This document shows positions 1-8,463 of a DNA stretch of 64,000 nucleotides, in pieces. The stretch is taken from contig CAZJVD010000001.1 of assembly GCA_964549505.1 (NCBI GenBank), positions 372,001 to 436,000 on the forward strand, written 5' to 3'. The stretch comes from CAZJVD01 sp964549505. Its GTDB lineage: Bacteria; Bdellovibrionota; UBA1018; CAZJVD01. The translations under genes and the position numbers were made by a program. The notes under the pieces were generated by a model that saw only the letters and a program-made list of their open reading frames with translations, did not search any database and had not been told where the DNA came from. Each line of letters begins with the position of its first letter. Positions within the stretch are counted from its first letter, which is position 1.

Positions 1-932
1 GCGACGAGCTTCTTGATATCGGGTTGAACCATCGCGACCCACGCGCCGTAGACGATCGCTATCGCTCCCAACGTCATGAAAACGAGCTGGTACTGTTGAA
101 CGGCTGCCGGAAAAAGCGGAAAGGCAAAGCGCAGAAAACCATAACCGCCAAGCTTCAGTAAAACACCCGCAAGGATCACGCTGCCCGCCGTCGGAGCTTG
201 CACGTGCGCATCAGGTAACCAGGTGTGAAACGGAAAGAGCGGAACTTTGATCGAGAATGCAAAGGCAAATGCCAAAAACAAAATCGCCTGCGTGGAAAGC
301 CAACCCTCGCCTGCCAACTGGACTCGATAAAGATCCGTAACGAGCGTCGAGAACTGACCAAACTGAACTTTATGCTGGTAAGCGAGAAAAAAGATCGCGA
401 CAAGCATCAGCAGCGAACCAACCACGGTGTACAAGAAAAACTTCGTAGCCGCGTACACGCGGTCTTTGCCACCCCAGATCCCAATCAGGAAATACATCGG
501 GATGAGCATCGCTTCCCAGAACACGTAAAAGAGGAATACATCGGTCGCGACGAAAGCGCCGAGCATTCCGGACTCGAGCGCGAGCAAGAGAAAGAAAAAC
601 GACTTCGCTCTTGTTTCAACAGAGGTGAACGCCCCGAGGATCACGATCGGTGTGAGAAACGTCGTGAGCAACACCAGCCAAAGACTGATTCCATCCAGAC
701 CGAGCGAATACGACACGCCCATGGACGAAATCCACGGTACCGACACAGCCCACTGAAAGCCTTCGACCGAGTCGTTAAAGTCCCTTACGAGAAGAAGCGA
801 GATCGCAAAAACAAGAAGAGAACCAAGGAACGCCCATTGCTTCTCAAACCTTGGCAAAAGAAGGCCCGCCAATCCCCAGACAAAGGGCAGAAAAACAATG
901 ACGGAGAGAAGATGTTGATTAAGCCATTCCAT
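1..932 (-). CDS. nuoM: NADH-quinone oxidoreductase subunit M, 3' end cut by the window edge
   Basis: This is an antiporter-like membrane subunit of complex I that carries one proton channel. The first 310 codons are present and the reading frame is still open at base 1. The start ATG at 932 overlaps the nuoL stop by 14 bases. The translation shows hydrophobic helices, the FWEAMLIPMYF motif holding the TM5 glutamate, and SIKVPLFPFHTWLPDAH holding the TM7 lysine. Both are the classic proton-pumping residues, so this copy looks functional. It is the distal gene of the canonical nuo operon visible here; nuoN probably follows outside the window, which is inferred from usual operon order. Confidence 0.95.
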   Translation of the reverse strand, partial: MEWLNQHLLSVIVFLPFVWGLAGLLLPRFEKQWAFLGSLLVFAISLLLVRDFNDSVEGFQWAVSVPWISSMGVSYSLGLDGISLWLVLLTTFLTPIVILGAFTSVETRAKSFFFLLLALESGMLGAFVATDVFLFYVFWEAMLIPMYFLIGIWGGKDRVYAATKFFLYTVVGSLLMLVAIFFLAYQHKVQFGQFSTLVTDLYRVQLAGEGWLSTQAILFLAFAFAFSIKVPLFPFHTWLPDAHVQAPTAGSVILAGVLLKLGGYGFLRFAFPLFPAAVQQYQLVFMTLGAIAIVYGAWVAMVQPDIKKLV

Positions 933-2865
933 AGATGAGATATCCCAACGAAACAAGAACACCCAAGAGAACCATGAACGCGTACGCCTGAAGCGAACCC
1001 GTCTGTAACACGCGAAGTGTTTCTCCCGTCCAGTTCGATGCGCGACCAAAACTCAACACGAGCCGATCGATCACACCGACGTCAAACCGTTTCCAGAGCA
1101 TGTTCGAAAGCCGACCGGTCGGTCGCACGAGAACCGCTTCGTAAAGCTCGTCGATGTACCACTTGTTGGCGAGCAAACTATGCAGCGACCGCCACTTTTT
1201 CTGGATCGCAGCAACACGATCGAGATCGGCATAAAGCCGGAGCGTGACAAACATCACGACCACGGCGACAAGCCCGCTCGCACCCATGAGCACCCATTCC
1301 AGTGATCCTGACACGATCGATTCGTGTGACTCAGGAATTACGGGCTCAAGCCAGTGCCCGAGGACACTGAGATGAGGGATTCCCAACCAACCGCCGGCGG
1401 CGCTGAGAATCGCAAGAACCATCAACGGACCCACCATGATCCATGGAGACTCGTGAACTTTGTGTCCACCGCCTTCGTGACCGCGAAACGACCCTAGGAA
1501 CGTCAACGAGAAAAGTCGGGTCATGTAGAAGGCCGTCATGATGGCCGTTAGAAACCCGACGCCCCACAAAGCCCATGACCCGCCCATCGGTGAACTCACG
1601 GCTTTCCAAAGAATCTCGTCTTTTGAGAAAAATCCACTCAGGCCAGGAAAACCACAGATCGCTAACCATGCGATCGCAAACACCAGAAACGTTCGCGGCA
1701 TCTTTTTACGAAGCCCGCCCATTTTCATGATGTCTTGCTCGTGGTGCATGCCGTGGATCACGGATCCGGCACCCAAGAACAAAAGCGCCTTGAAAAACGC
1801 ATGGGTCATCACGTGAAACACGCCGGCGCCGAATGCTGCCACACCACAGCCGACGAACATGTAACCCAGCTGCGAAACCGTGGAGTACGCGAGCACTTTC
1901 TTGATATCACGCTGCGCGACTGCCATGGTCGCAGCAAAAAGCGCTGTGAGTGCGCCGACCCACGCCACGACCGACAATGCTGTCGGGGAAAGCACGTACA
2001 GAAAATTCAATCGAGAGATCAGGTAAATACCCGACGTCACCATGGTCGCTGCATGGATGAGCGCGGAAACGGGAGTCGGGCCCGCCATCGCATCCGGCAA
2101 CCAGACGTACAACGGAATCTGCGCCGACTTTCCTGTGCAGCCAACAAAAAGCAGCAAGCAAATAGCCGTCACAGCGGCCAGATGTTCGCCCGTTAAATAG
2201 CCCAGCTCCAGATTTTTAGCGACGATGGTCTTGAGCTCGGCAAAATCGAGAGTTCCGAATTTGGAGTAGATCAGAAACATACCGAGCAGAAAGCCAAGAT
2301 CGCCGATCCGATTGACGATGAACGCCTTCTTGCCCGCGGAAGCTTTCTCGTAATCCTCGTACCAGTAACCGATCAAAAGATAGCTACAGAGACCGACGCC
2401 TTCCCAGCCCATGAACAAAACGGGAAGCGAGGACCCTAGAACCAACACCAACATCGCGGCACAGAAAAGATTGAGATAACTGAAGTAACGAGCCGGCGTC
2501 TCTTCGTGATCCATGTATCCCATCGAGTACAAATGAATGAGACTGCCCACGCCCGTTATGACCAAGCAGAACACCGCCGTGAGCGGGTCCATTCGAAAAG
2601 CAAAGTCGATATGAAAGGTGCCCGCCGTAATCCACGAAAAGAACGTCGACTCTAAAACACGTCCTTCATGCGGAAGACCTTTGAGTTGGAAAAAGCAGAG
2701 TACGGAGACGGCGAAACTCGAAAGAATCGCCAGCGACGCGATCGTCCCAGCAACGAGCGTCGAAACGGGTTTCTGTTTTGGGCCCGTTTGGCCAAGGGCG
2801 TACCAAACGCCGTTGATCACGAAACCGATGAGCGGAAGTAGCGGAATCCAACCAAGCACGTTCAC
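919..2865 (-). CDS. nuoL: NADH-quinone oxidoreductase subunit L
   Basis: This is the largest antiporter-like subunit of complex I (648 aa), at the distal end of the membrane arm, with the C-terminal lateral helix expected of the family. The TM5 glutamate is E155 in GWEGVGLCSY and the TM7 lysine is K246 in CTGKSAQIPLY, followed by the conserved WLPDAMAGPTPVSALIHAA stretch. The start is GTG, overlapping the nuoK stop by four bases (GTGA), which indicates translational coupling. Length and motifs are normal for the family, so this copy should pump protons. Confidence 0.97.
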   Translation of the reverse strand: MNVLGWIPLLPLIGFVINGVWYALGQTGPKQKPVSTLVAGTIASLAILSSFAVSVLCFFQLKGLPHEGRVLESTFFSWITAGTFHIDFAFRMDPLTAVFCLVITGVGSLIHLYSMGYMDHEETPARYFSYLNLFCAAMLVLVLGSSLPVLFMGWEGVGLCSYLLIGYWYEDYEKASAGKKAFIVNRIGDLGFLLGMFLIYSKFGTLDFAELKTIVAKNLELGYLTGEHLAAVTAICLLLFVGCTGKSAQIPLYVWLPDAMAGPTPVSALIHAATMVTSGIYLISRLNFLYVLSPTALSVVAWVGALTALFAATMAVAQRDIKKVLAYSTVSQLGYMFVGCGVAAFGAGVFHVMTHAFFKALLFLGAGSVIHGMHHEQDIMKMGGLRKKMPRTFLVFAIAWLAICGFPGLSGFFSKDEILWKAVSSPMGGSWALWGVGFLTAIMTAFYMTRLFSLTFLGSFRGHEGGGHKVHESPWIMVGPLMVLAILSAAGGWLGIPHLSVLGHWLEPVIPESHESIVSGSLEWVLMGASGLVAVVVMFVTLRLYADLDRVAAIQKKWRSLHSLLANKWYIDELYEAVLVRPTGRLSNMLWKRFDVGVIDRLVLSFGRASNWTGETLRVLQTGSLQAYAFMVLLGVLVSLGYLIYGMA

Positions 2866-3173
2866 TCCTTCAGCAAGCGAAGATCATCGGTATCGACGCT
2901 TCGCAATGTTCGAAACATCGCAATGATCAAACCCAGGCCCACGGCACCCTCTGCCGCAGCCACTGCCATCACAAAGAAAACGACAATCTGTCCAGCAACG
3001 TCATGCCATTGATCGGCAAACACCACGAACGTGAGATTGACCGAATTGAGCATGAGTTCAATGCACATCAAGAGAACGAGAATGTTCCGGCGAATGAGAA
3101 TGCCAAAGAGCCCGATCATGAAGATCGTCGCGGCGAAAGTGAGAACAATCCAAGGTTCAATTTGCGTGAACAT
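2862..3173 (-). CDS. nuoK: NADH-quinone oxidoreductase subunit K
   Basis: This is a small three-helix membrane subunit of complex I, homologous to MrpC. I chose the ATG at 3173 (protein beginning MFTQIEPW, 103 aa) rather than the longer frame, because the upstream residues are charged and lie inside nuoJ. The two intramembrane glutamates important for proton transfer are present, at E39 in CIELMLNSVN and E75 in AAAEGAVGLG. It overlaps nuoJ by 17 bases and nuoL by four, as in a tightly coupled operon. Confidence 0.95.
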   Translation of the reverse strand: MFTQIEPWIVLTFAATIFMIGLFGILIRRNILVLLMCIELMLNSVNLTFVVFADQWHDVAGQIVVFFVMAVAAAEGAVGLGLIIAMFRTLRSVDTDDLRLLKE

Positions 3174-3702
3174 GACTTCCACCGTCTTTTTTCTTTCGCA
3201 TCGCGATCGCGATCGTTCCAACAATCGCTGACAAAATCAGCACGGAGACCAACTCGAAGGGCAGAATGAAATCAGAAAACAGAACCTCCGAAAGAACGCG
3301 CGTGTTGCCGCCCGAAACAGCAATCGCATCCGCAGAAAATGCCTTGGGATTGGCAACCGCCGGAAGATGTCGAAACGCGCGTACCATAAACGCTCCGAAT
3401 CCAACGGTCAGCGCGCCGAGGGCGAGCTTTAAAAACCACGGTGTCCGCCCAAGATCAAACGACGGGCCGTCGGCATTGAGGAGCATAATCACGAAAACAA
3501 AGAGCACCATGATCGCGCCCGCATACACGAGAACCTGAAACGTCGCGATCAGATGGGCTCCCTGAAGGGCAAACATTCCGGCAAATCCGAAGAAAACCAA
3601 AATCAGACTGAACGCACTCGTGATCGCGCTCTTATTGAGAACCACAACCAAGGCCGCTGCGATTGAAAGCGTAGCTAAAACGTAAAATGCAATCGGGTTC
3701 AC
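3157..3702 (-). CDS. nuoJ: NADH-quinone oxidoreductase subunit J
   Basis: This is a five-helix membrane subunit of complex I (181 aa). The family motif VYAGAIMVLFVFVIMLLN is present, including the conserved Tyr-Ala-Gly-Ala-Ile on the third helix. The start is GTG and overlaps the nuoI stop as GTGA. The C-terminus is short and basic (MRKKKDGGS), pointing to a cytoplasmic tail. It lies between nuoI and nuoK, as expected. Confidence 0.95.
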   Translation of the reverse strand: MNPIAFYVLATLSIAAALVVVLNKSAITSAFSLILVFFGFAGMFALQGAHLIATFQVLVYAGAIMVLFVFVIMLLNADGPSFDLGRTPWFLKLALGALTVGFGAFMVRAFRHLPAVANPKAFSADAIAVSGGNTRVLSEVLFSDFILPFELVSVLILSAIVGTIAIAMRKKKDGGSHVHAN

Positions 3703-4142
3703 TTGTGCCCCCGTTGTTCCATCAAGTAAGCCTTGTCGTAAACGCGCCGATCGGGAATCGACATTTCGTAGATATTAGAAAGCTTGATAGCGTCTTTCGG
3801 GCACGCCTCTTCGCACATCCCGCAGAAACAGCATCGCAGAACATCCACCTCGAACGTGACCGGGTACTTTTCCTTGTCAGGCCTTTCGGCGGCCTCGATA
3901 TGAATGCAATCCGCTGGGCATACCGTCGGGCAGAGCATACACGCCGTGCAATTCTCAACACCGTTGATCGCCTTGATGTAGTGCATGCCACGATACCGTT
4001 CAGAGTAGCGTCGCCGCTCATCCGGAAACTCGATCGTCACATTGCGACCAAAGAGCATGTGCTTAATGGTGATCCACATCCCCTCCACAATCTCGAGGAG
4101 GTAGAATCTCTGAAGCAGTCCTGGTTTCTTTTTCGCTAACAT
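3699..4142 (-). CDS. nuoI: NADH-quinone oxidoreductase subunit I (2x[4Fe-4S] ferredoxin-like)
   Basis: This subunit (147 aa) carries clusters N6a and N6b and passes electrons towards cluster N2 in NuoB. Two complete C-x2-C-x2-C-x3-C-P motifs are visible: CTACMLCPTVCP and, starting at the second cysteine of RCC, CCFCGMCEEACP. The N-terminal amphipathic helix that docks on the membrane arm (EIVEGMWITIKHMLF) is also present. The start ATG at 4142 lies just after the nuoH stop, and the gene overlaps nuoJ by four bases. Confidence 0.96.
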   Translation of the reverse strand: MLAKKKPGLLQRFYLLEIVEGMWITIKHMLFGRNVTIEFPDERRRYSERYRGMHYIKAINGVENCTACMLCPTVCPADCIHIEAAERPDKEKYPVTFEVDVLRCCFCGMCEEACPKDAIKLSNIYEMSIPDRRVYDKAYLMEQRGHK

Positions 4143-4145
4143 GCC

Positions 4146-5261
4146 TTAGAAACTCCTTTGTGCCCAAATGATGAGCGCGGTCGCAATCAAGTTCACAAGC
4201 GAAAGTGGCAACAAGACTTTCCAACCCAACGCCATCAGTTGGTCGTATCGAAAACGCGGCACTGTCCAACGCACCCAAACGAAAAACCACATCATCGCGA
4301 GCACCTTCGTGATGAACGACGTGAACTCAAGACCCACACGTGTCCACTCAAGCCAAACGCCTTCGAGTGTGCCCGAAGATCCTAGCCAATGGAGCAGTTG
4401 GGGCATTCCAGGAAGAAGCTGCCAACCTCCCAAAAAAATCGTCGCCATCATGGCCGATGCCGTCGTCATGTTGACGTACTCAGCCATCATAAAGAGTGCG
4501 AACTTCATCGAACCGTACTCGAGATGGTAGCCCGCTACGATTTCCGATTCGCCTTCGGCTAAGTCGAACGGCGTCCGGTTTGTTTCAGCAAAAATACAGA
4601 CGAGGAAAATCAGCGCACCCACGGGCTGCATGAAGATTCCCCACTTCGGAACTGCCATGCCACCGATCTGAAACGTCTGTCCCTGAATCTTGGCGATCTC
4701 CATGAGATCAACCGTGCCGTAAAACGCTACCGCGCCCAGAAGCGAAAGCCCCATTGCGAGCTCGTAGCTGATCATTTGAGCCGAGCTGCGCAGGCCTCCA
4801 TAAAGTGCGTACTTACTATTCGACGCCCAGGCCCCAATAATGATCCCGTAAACTCCCAGTGATGCCACTGCGAGAACATAGAGAAGCCCCACGTTGAGTG
4901 GAGCAATCTGAAATTGAATAGTCGTTTCACCAATCGTGATTGAGCTCGCGAATGGGATGGCCGCCATCCCCATGAATGCCGGGACGACCGAAATAAACGG
5001 CGCCATGAAGTAATAGAAACCCTTCGTGTGCCCCGGAATACGATCTTCTTTGAAGATAAACTTGATCGCGTCCGCTAACGACTGCAAGAGACCCAGGGGG
5101 CCGATGCGGTTCGGTCCCAGGCGATTCTGCATGAGCGCCATCCCGCGACGCTCTACCCACGCCATGATCGGAACGATATTCACCAAAAGAAAAAAGATGA
5201 GGCCGCATTTAACAGCAGTTGTAACGGGCGCACTGAGAAGAAGTTCTTGGTTGAGAGTCAT
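4146..5261 (-). CDS. nuoH: NADH-quinone oxidoreductase subunit H
   Basis: This is the membrane subunit (371 aa) that forms the quinone tunnel and joins the hydrophilic arm to the membrane arm. Conserved family stretches are all visible: WVERRGMALMQNRLGPNRIG, SAQMISYELAMGLSLLGA with the key glutamate, and NRTPFDLAEGESEIVAGYH. It abuts the nuoG stop directly (ATG at 5261, TAG ending at 5262) and precedes nuoI. Nothing unusual is seen. Confidence 0.97.
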   Translation of the reverse strand: MTLNQELLLSAPVTTAVKCGLIFFLLVNIVPIMAWVERRGMALMQNRLGPNRIGPLGLLQSLADAIKFIFKEDRIPGHTKGFYYFMAPFISVVPAFMGMAAIPFASSITIGETTIQFQIAPLNVGLLYVLAVASLGVYGIIIGAWASNSKYALYGGLRSSAQMISYELAMGLSLLGAVAFYGTVDLMEIAKIQGQTFQIGGMAVPKWGIFMQPVGALIFLVCIFAETNRTPFDLAEGESEIVAGYHLEYGSMKFALFMMAEYVNMTTASAMMATIFLGGWQLLPGMPQLLHWLGSSGTLEGVWLEWTRVGLEFTSFITKVLAMMWFFVWVRWTVPRFRYDQLMALGWKVLLPLSLVNLIATALIIWAQRSF

Positions 5262-6677
5262 CTATGCCGCCGCCGTCGCCTGCTTCCAGAGCGCAACAAG
5301 ATCCATGAGCTCACGTGTTGAACGTGGAGCTTCTATCGCGCGCTCGAGACGCTGCTCAATTCCAGTTCCGTTGATGATCGTTCCAGACTTTTCCGCGAAA
5401 CTCCTGCCCGCGAGAACATAGTCAAAAGCCTTCGCCTCGGACTCCTGAAACACACCAAAGCCAATGAGCTTTGAGCCGGGAATCTTGGCGGGCAATTGCG
5501 CGCGACCACCGCGGAAAACCCAAAGGGTGTCGGGCTTGTCTTTCATTTCACTATAATGGCGGAGACCCGATCGCTCGGCTCCGGCTAGATTCGATGTCTT
5601 ACTCGTGCGACGAAGAATCTTGTCTTCGTCGACATCGTCTTTCTGAGTCGTGATCCCTTCGGTTCCAAAATGATAAATACTCGCGCCACCAAGGGCTTCG
5701 CGAGCAAAACGAGCTGCAACGTCCATCTCCTCAAGCGTGAGATCGCTGCCCACCCAAACCGCTTGCTTGCCACTCCGAGTGCTGGCTCGAATTTCGGAGA
5801 CGATGTCCGTCCAGGTGACCGCCTCGAATCCCTCCGCCGTTTTCCGGCACGGTTCACGGATCCGCTCAGGACTGTGCACATAGTGAAAATTGAATCGGCC
5901 CTCATCGCAGAGCCAATGTTTGTTGATCTCGAGATTAGCGCGCGGAAGGCAGCGATAAATCGTTCCGGCTTCATGATGGACTTCCATGTTGCAACCGCGG
6001 GAACAACCCTCGCAGACCGTCGGCGTTTTCTTGAGCATCCATGCACGCTTGTGAAAACGAAAATCTTTGAGTGTCAGAGATCCCGTTGGACAAACGTCCG
6101 CATAGTTGCCGGCGTAGTTCGTCTCGAGCGGGCGACCGTCGAGTGTGGTGATCTCGACACGGTTTCCACGGTCGAGCGCCACCATTTCGCGAATCCCTAA
6201 AATCTCATCGCCCAGTCGAATACACCGCGTGCAATGAATACAGCGGTTCATATTTTTCTCGATCACGGGTCCCATATCGAGATCGATATAGGTTCGACGA
6301 TCCTCCGTTGTGCGCATGTAAGCGCTGCCGTGATCGTACGAAAAATCTTGAAGATCGCATTCGCCCGACTTGTCGCAGATTGGACAATCCAGTGGATGGT
6401 TTACAAGTAGGAATTCCATCACGGCTTCTTGTTGTTTGACCGAGCGATCGGACTGCGTGAAGACCACCATTCCGTCTTTGGCCGCAGTCGAGCATGCCGT
6501 TTGAAGCTTCGGCATATCCTTGATCTCAATCGTGCACATCCGGCACTGGGCGACTACAGACATCGCGGGGTGATAACAAAACACCGGAATACGAATCCCT
6601 GCGCGCTTAGCGACCTCAACGAGGTTCTCGCCGGGCGTGAACTCAACCGTTTTGCCATCAATCACACATGTGGGCAT
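5262..6677 (-). CDS. nuoG: NADH-quinone oxidoreductase subunit G, short form
   Basis: This is the electron-wire subunit of the NADH module. The N-terminal half holds all cluster ligands: a [2Fe-2S] set with CRMC, the His-Cys motif HPLDCPICDKSGECDLQD for N5, CIHCTRC...CPTG for N4, and CEGCSRGC plus a downstream cysteine in WLCDEGRF for the off-path N7 cluster. At 471 aa it is clearly shorter than typical bacterial NuoG (roughly 700-900 aa), because the molybdopterin-oxidoreductase-like C-terminal domain is mostly missing. The 16-base overlap with nuoF is consistent with coupled translation. Confidence 0.95.
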   Translation of the reverse strand: MPTCVIDGKTVEFTPGENLVEVAKRAGIRIPVFCYHPAMSVVAQCRMCTIEIKDMPKLQTACSTAAKDGMVVFTQSDRSVKQQEAVMEFLLVNHPLDCPICDKSGECDLQDFSYDHGSAYMRTTEDRRTYIDLDMGPVIEKNMNRCIHCTRCIRLGDEILGIREMVALDRGNRVEITTLDGRPLETNYAGNYADVCPTGSLTLKDFRFHKRAWMLKKTPTVCEGCSRGCNMEVHHEAGTIYRCLPRANLEINKHWLCDEGRFNFHYVHSPERIREPCRKTAEGFEAVTWTDIVSEIRASTRSGKQAVWVGSDLTLEEMDVAARFAREALGGASIYHFGTEGITTQKDDVDEDKILRRTSKTSNLAGAERSGLRHYSEMKDKPDTLWVFRGGRAQLPAKIPGSKLIGFGVFQESEAKAFDYVLAGRSFAEKSGTIINGTGIEQRLERAIEAPRSTRELMDLVALWKQATAAA

Positions 6678-7951
6678 TTGGCTCCTCGAATATGCGTTTC
6701 AAAATCTGCTCGAAACTTTTTCACAAAACTGGTCACTGGACCGGCGGCGGCGTCACCCAGGGCGCACAGAGTCTTACCGTTGATCTTCTCGGCGACATCC
6801 AGAAGCATGCCGAGATCCTGTTCGCGACCCTTCCCATCTTCGATACGACTCAAAATCTCGTACATCCACTGACAACCTTCGCGGCACGGCGTGCACTGAC
6901 CGCACGACTCGTGGGCATAGAACTTCGTGATGCGCTTGATAAGACGAACGACACAGAACTCATCGTGCACGACCATGACACCGGCCGAGCCAAGCATGCT
7001 GCCAACTTTCATGAGAGGCTCGATATCGAGAACGACATCGATCTCATCCGGTGTAAGAACCGGCGCCGACGAACCACCCGGGATAACAGCCTTGAGCTTC
7101 TTGTCCCCGAGAACGCCACCAGCGTAGTCGTAGATCAGTTCACGCAACGTCACACCGCCCGCCGGAAGCTCGTACAGCCCCGGCTTCTTGACGTGGCCCG
7201 AGATACAGAACAACCGTGTGCCGCCCGACTTCTCGAGCCGTCCGAGCTTTGCAAACCAAGCGCCGCCACGAGCGATAATAAACGGAACTGCCGCGAGCGT
7301 TTCAACATTGTTGACGATCGTCGGTCCGCCGAACGCTCCCGCGTTCGCAGGAAATGGTGGCTTCACGCGTGGCTCTCCGCGCTTTCCTTCGAGTGAGTTC
7401 AGGAGTCCCGTTTCTTCGCCACAGATGTAAGCACCGGCGCCCCGATGAACCGTGAGATCAAAGTCAAAGCCCGACCCATCAATGTTTTTTCCAAGGTGTC
7501 CTGCTTTGCGGGCCTCTTCGAGTGCCTCGTCTAAGAGTTTCGCTTCGCGAACATACTCGCCGCGGATGTAAATGTATCCAATGTGCGCGCCGATCGCGTA
7601 TCCCGCGATGACCATACCCTCGATCAACAAATGCGGTGTGTACCGCATGATATCGCGGTCTTTGAACGTTCCAGGTTCCGATTCGTCGGCGTTACAAACG
7701 AGATACTTGGGTTTCGGCGACTGCTTTGGGATAAAGCCCCACTTGGTGCCCGTCGGAAATCCGGCGCCCCCGCGACCCCGAAGATTGGACGTCTTCATTT
7801 CTTCAATCAGTTCGTCCGGTTTCATTCCCAATGCCTTTTTTTGAGACTGATAACCCTTCATCTGCTTGACGTAGTATTCGAGACTGCGCGCTTCATCGCG
7901 ACCAAAATGCTGGATAAAAAGTGTTTCGTAACCTGAGCTGCCGGCGATCAT
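6662..7951 (-). CDS. nuoF: NADH-quinone oxidoreductase subunit F (NADH/FMN binding)
   Basis: This is the catalytic NADH dehydrogenase subunit (429 aa), binding NADH, FMN and cluster N3. The glycine-rich loop GRGGAGFPTGTKWGF binds NADH and FMN, NADESEPGTFKDRD follows, and ESCGQCTPCREGC supplies the N3 cysteines together with the later CALGDAAA region. The start ATG overlaps the nuoE stop (ATGA). It is the only NADH-oxidising subunit in the window; the upstream second complex I operon has none. Confidence 0.97.
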   Translation of the reverse strand: MIAGSSGYETLFIQHFGRDEARSLEYYVKQMKGYQSQKKALGMKPDELIEEMKTSNLRGRGGAGFPTGTKWGFIPKQSPKPKYLVCNADESEPGTFKDRDIMRYTPHLLIEGMVIAGYAIGAHIGYIYIRGEYVREAKLLDEALEEARKAGHLGKNIDGSGFDFDLTVHRGAGAYICGEETGLLNSLEGKRGEPRVKPPFPANAGAFGGPTIVNNVETLAAVPFIIARGGAWFAKLGRLEKSGGTRLFCISGHVKKPGLYELPAGGVTLRELIYDYAGGVLGDKKLKAVIPGGSSAPVLTPDEIDVVLDIEPLMKVGSMLGSAGVMVVHDEFCVVRLIKRITKFYAHESCGQCTPCREGCQWMYEILSRIEDGKGREQDLGMLLDVAEKINGKTLCALGDAAAGPVTSFVKKFRADFETHIRGAKCPHV

Positions 7952-8463
7952 CGATGACCCCCATGCCCGCCATGTCCAGGAGCATCGTCAGCCGATGCCT
8001 TGGTTAAAAGTTCGTTGAGTTTATTGATGTCGAGGTTCTCAACATAATCGTCGTTGAACATCATCGCGGGGGCCGTCCCGCAGGCGCCTAGGCACTCTTC
8101 TTCGTGCAGCGTGAACTTGCGGTCGGCCGTCGTTTCGCCGCAACGGATCTCGAGTTTCCGCTCACAAAAATCCACGAGCTTATCCGCGCCACGGAGCAGA
8201 CACGCAACGTTCGTACAGATTTTGAGGTGGTTTTTCCCGACAGGCTTCAGATTGTACATCGTGTAGAAGCTCGCGACTTCTCGGACTTGCGCCGGATGAA
8301 TGCCAATGTACGATGCGATCTCGTCCAAAACCTCAGCTGGCAACCAACCAAACTCGTCTTGAGCCGCATGGAGGGCTGGTAACAAGAGCGCGACCTTCGT
8401 CGGATAACGAGGCTCTAAAGTTTTCATGGCGCCATAAAATTTTTCCGAAAGAACCTTAGCCAT
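7948..8463 (-). CDS. nuoE: NADH-quinone oxidoreductase subunit E
   Basis: This is a thioredoxin-like [2Fe-2S] subunit (171 aa) carrying cluster N1a in the NADH module. The ligands C-x4-C (CTNVAC) and C-x3-C (CLGAC) are present with normal spacing. A His/Gly-rich tail (HGGHGGHR) ends the protein. The start overlaps the nuoD stop as TAATG. The helical N-terminal domain (YPTKVALLLPALHAAQDEF) is intact. Confidence 0.96.
   Translation of the reverse strand: MAKVLSEKFYGAMKTLEPRYPTKVALLLPALHAAQDEFGWLPAEVLDEIASYIGIHPAQVREVASFYTMYNLKPVGKNHLKICTNVACLLRGADKLVDFCERKLEIRCGETTADRKFTLHEEECLGACGTAPAMMFNDDYVENLDINKLNELLTKASADDAPGHGGHGGHR

Noticed and set aside
225..938. Plus-strand frame of 237 codons
   Set aside because: It is antisense to nuoM, extremely rich in Arg, Lys and Glu, and has no family features; the minus strand carries clear NuoM motifs.
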